A stretch of 63,643 nucleotides of DNA from Bradyrhizobium viridifuturi (GTDB taxonomy: Bacteria > Pseudomonadota > Alphaproteobacteria > Rhizobiales > Xanthobacteraceae): the NCBI RefSeq assembly GCF_001238275.1, contig NZ_LGTB01000049.1:1-63643 (forward strand), given 5' to 3'. A model generated the notes under the pieces. That model ran no database searches, was not told where the DNA came from, and was given only the letters and a program-made list of their open reading frames with translations. Below are positions 61,042 through 63,643 of the stretch, piece by piece. The translations under genes and the position numbers were made by a program. Numbering within the stretch: position 1 is the first letter of the stretch; every line of letters begins with the position of its first letter.

Positions 61042-63643
61042 TTACCCCAGCCGTCCCGCGGCGTGCGCGAGCAGGGTGTAGACCAGCCCGGTCTCCGAGG
61101 TGAGGTGGCCAGCCAGCTCCTGCTGGCCGCGGCCTTCGCGGGCGACTTCGTCGAGCAGGCGCTCGAACTCCGCGATGTAGCGGTCGACCGTCTGCTTGAA
61201 GCCGCGGTCGGCGCGGTACTTGCGGGCCACTTCGTCGAACGCCTTCTGGCCGGCCGGCGTGTAGAGGCGCTTGGAGAACGCCTTGTTCTCGCCGCGCTGG
61301 TAGCGATCCCACATCTCGGCGGCCAGGGTGCGGTCCATCAGCCGGCCGATGTCGAGCGACAGCGACTCCAGCGGATTGGCGGCCGGCTGCTGCTGCGGAC
61401 GCGGGCGCTGCTGGGCGTCGCGGCTGCGGGGCGGGCGGCGGTGCGTCGCTGCGGTTGAGCAGGTCGGACAGCCAGCCGTCGGCGTGTTGGGGCCGGCCGG
61501 GCTGACCGAGGGGGCCTCGGTGCGACGCGAGGCCGCCATGCCGAGATCGGGCGGCGGCAGCGTCGAGGCGCTGTTGCCGTTGTCACGGATGCTGTCCCGC
61601 ATCCGCACGTCGGCACGGCCGCCGGCAGCAGCCATCACCGGCTCCTCGTGGCGCACGCTGGCGCGGGTGGTCGAAACCACGTCGAGCCCGCGGCCGTGAT
61701 GAGCGACGATGCGGTTCAGCTCGGCGAGCGCCTCGATCTGGTCGACGATCACCTTGCGCATCTGCGCGGTGTTTTCGGCGGCCTCCTGCGGCATCTCGAG
61801 CACGCCGCGGCGCAGCTCGTTGCGGGTGGCCTCGAGCTCGCTGTGCATCTCGCTCGCCATCTGCTTCATCGCCGTGACCATCGCGGAGAACTTCTCCGTC
61901 GATTCCTTGAACATCGCGTCGGTCTCGGCGTTGCTCTGCTGGTAGAGCTCGTTCATGGCGTCGACGGTCTGCTGACGCTCGTTCTCGGCCGCCTGGCGCA
62001 CCGCCTCGAACTGCCGGCTGATCGCAGCCGAACCCGCGCCTGCGGTCTCCGCCACCACGCGCGCGATGTCGCGGGCGCGTTCCTCGGCCGCGCCGAGCGA
62101 TTCATCGAGCAGCCCGGTGAAGCGCGACAGCCGCTGGTCGAGATCAGTGGTGCGCAGGTCGATGGTGGTGACCAGCGCTTCGAGCGCCGACTTGCGCTCG
62201 CTGACGGAAGCCGTCGTCGAGCGATTGGCCTGCTCGACCACGCAGCCGCCTCGATCAGCGCCTTGCCATGGGTCTCGAACTGGCTCGACAGCGCGCCGAG
62301 ATCTTCCAGCGCCTTGCCGGTCTTGCTGTTGAACACCGTGAGCTGGTCTTCCAGCGTCTGGGTCGCCACGCCGTTGCGCGAGGTGACGTCGTTCATGGCG
62401 GACACGAAGTCGGCCACGCGGGTCACCAGTGCGCGCTCCAGCGAGTTGAGGTTGTCGTGGGCGCCGGTCAACACCTCCTGCAGCAGGATGTTGCCCTCGC
62501 GCAGCCGCTCGAACAGCGCCACCGTATCGGTGCGCAGGATCTTGCTGGTCTCCTGCATCTCGGTGACGGCCGAGATCGAGACCTGGCGCGACTGGTCGAT
62601 CGCCGCGCGCGAGGCCTGCTCGAGCTCCTTGAGCGACTTCGCCACCGCGCCGGTCGCCTGATCGCCGGCCGAGGTGATGTTGCGCGCGACATCGCCGCCA
62701 TGCGCCGACATCGACTGCGAGAAGGCGAGGCCGCGGGTTTCGATCGCCTTCAGCGCGTCTGCCGTGGCGCGATCCATGTCGGCCGACAGTTGCGTGGTCT
62801 TGGCGGTCAACGCCTCGACCAGCGAGCCGCGGCGGCCGTCGACCATCTGCGACAGACGCTCGGCCTGCTGCTGCACATAGGTGACGATCTCGTCGGTCTT
62901 GCCGGTCATCGCCGAGCCGAACGCGCTGGTCGCGGACAGCACCGAACGCTCGATGTCGGCGGAGGTCGTCTTGACCTTGGTCGAGACCTCGTTGGACATG
63001 GTGATCAGTGCGGCCTGTGCGTTCTGCGCAGAGGTCTGGATGTTGTCGGTGGTCTTGGCCGTGACCGAGCCCAGCGCGCGCTCGATATCGGTCGAGAGCG
63101 TGCGGATCTGCGCGGCGGCATCGGCGGAGGTCGCCGCAAACGAGCTCTGGGCTTCGCGGGCGCTGCCCAGGATGGTCTGCGCGGTCTCGGCGCTGGCGGT
63201 GGTCAGCGAGCGCTCGATCTCGACGGAGATCGTGCGGATCTGGGCTGCAGCCTCGCTCGACGTTGTGACGAACGAGTTCTGGGCATCGCGGGCACTGCCG
63301 AGGATCGACTGGGCGGTGTTGGTGCCGACCGACGTCAGGGTGCGCTCGACATCGGCTGCCAGCGACTTGACGTGGTTGGCGGCATCGGTCGACGCGGTGA
63401 CGAGGGTGTTCTGCGCCTCGCGAGCGCCGGCCGTCAGCACCTCGATGGTGCCGGAACCGGCCATCGACAGCGCGCGCTGGATGTCGGCGGCAAGCGACGA
63501 CACCTTGCTCGCTGCGTCGGTCGACGCATTGACCAGCGTGCTCTGCGCTTCACGCGCGCCCGATGTGATCGATTCCGCGGTGGCGGAGCCGGCCATCGAC
63601 AGCGAGCGCTCCATGTCGGCCGCGAGGGTGCGGACCAGATCGG
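61042..63643 (-). pseudogene. Very long coiled-coil repeat protein, frameshifted and cut by the right window edge
   Basis: At least 867 residues are visible; the N-terminus lies beyond the window. The visible start is a tandem array of 44-residue repeats (62895-63554), followed by long Ala/Gln/Glu-rich helix, then a Pro/Ser/Gln-rich linker and a conserved-looking C-terminus (GRLMDRTLAAEMWDRYQRGE, then TPAGQKAFDEVARKYRADRG). A frame break at about 62241 (one base missing in GCGTGGTC to GCGGTGGTC on the coding strand) joins I-E-A-A-A-V-V-E-Q-A-N. In the linker (about 61430-61490) another frame gives DGWLSDLLNRSDAPPP, so further indels are likely there. Such giant alphaproteobacterial proteins resemble polarity or scaffold factors; function unknown. 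Confidence 0.75.
62895..63554 (-). repeat. Five tandem 132-bp (44-residue) repeats inside the coiled-coil gene
   Basis: Each unit follows the pattern REAQ..LV.AS.DAA..V.SLAADI, then ERAL...G..T...I..GA. Five whole units are visible (residues start with REAQST, REAQNT, RDAQNS, REAQSS, QNAQAA), plus part of another at the window edge (63555-63643). The units have diverged at DNA level. Confidence 0.85.

Noticed and set aside
62895..63554. CRISPR-like array
   Set aside because: The repeats are 132 bp, in frame, diverged and contiguous without spacers; they encode protein repeats.

Overview
This 63.6 kb window is high-GC, densely coded chromosomal DNA of an alphaproteobacterium, most likely a Bradyrhizobium-like member of the Nitrobacteraceae/Bradyrhizobiaceae. 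The basis is gene content (heptose/LPS core genes, a GnnA/GnnB-like pair for a diamino lipid A, a PlcP/Agt-like lipid-remodelling pair, STAS-MlaE, form II CoxL-like protein), GTG/TTG starts, and three copies of an imperfect palindromic repeat of the rhizobial type. This is inference from the sequence; no search was run. No rRNA, tRNA, insertion sequence, phage gene or CRISPR array was seen.

Layout. 1-4.5 kb: a minus-strand catabolic operon (branched-chain-type binding protein, KstD-like flavoprotein, SDR, IclR regulator). 4.7-8.2 kb: a frameshifted LpxO-type hydroxylase, a 51-residue protein, then a lower-GC islet with a secreted caspase-fold protein and a small lipoprotein. 8.2-20 kb: transporters and metabolism (ACS-type MFS, NAD-malic enzyme, a cupin/MFS pair facing a MocR-type regulator, MHS symporter, SPW-repeat protein, three small secreted proteins, FAH-family hydrolase, M19 dipeptidase). 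20-41 kb: a large envelope polysaccharide region (MsbA-type exporter, galE, glycosyltransferases, waaF-hldD-hldE-waaL, WbpM/CapD-type dehydratase, a glycosyltransferase-epimerase-WecA-like initiator group, a UPF0104 membrane protein, manC, gnnA/gnnB-like, murJ). 41-48 kb: CoxL-like molybdoenzyme subunit, two cytochromes c, CHRD protein, a DoxX/membrane-protein pair divergent from a TetR gene with a palindromic operator, a stand-alone Lrp/AsnC ligand domain. 48-53.8 kb: thiD, a plcP-agt-like pair preceded by a Pho-box-like element, a Thr/Ser dehydratase, a second caspase-fold protein. 54-63.6 kb: an Ala/Pro-rich protein, an HcaT-like MFS facing a dipeptide epimerase, an MlaE-MlaF-MlaD set, and a very long coiled-coil protein with 44-residue repeats that leaves the window.

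How it fits together. Much of the window serves the envelope: lipid A modification (LpxO-like, GnnA/B-like), core heptose supply and transfer (HldD, HldE, WaaF), O-antigen initiation and ligation (WecA-like, WaaL), export (MsbA-like), peptidoglycan (MurJ, dipeptide epimerase), phospholipid traffic (Mla) and phosphate-stress lipid replacement (PlcP/Agt). 

Caution on quality: at least nine otherwise normal genes carry a frameshift, and each is repaired by adding back one base, usually in a short G or C run. That pattern points to missed bases in the sequence rather than to decay of housekeeping genes. These genes are entered as pseudogene (frameshifted), but several are probably intact in the organism.
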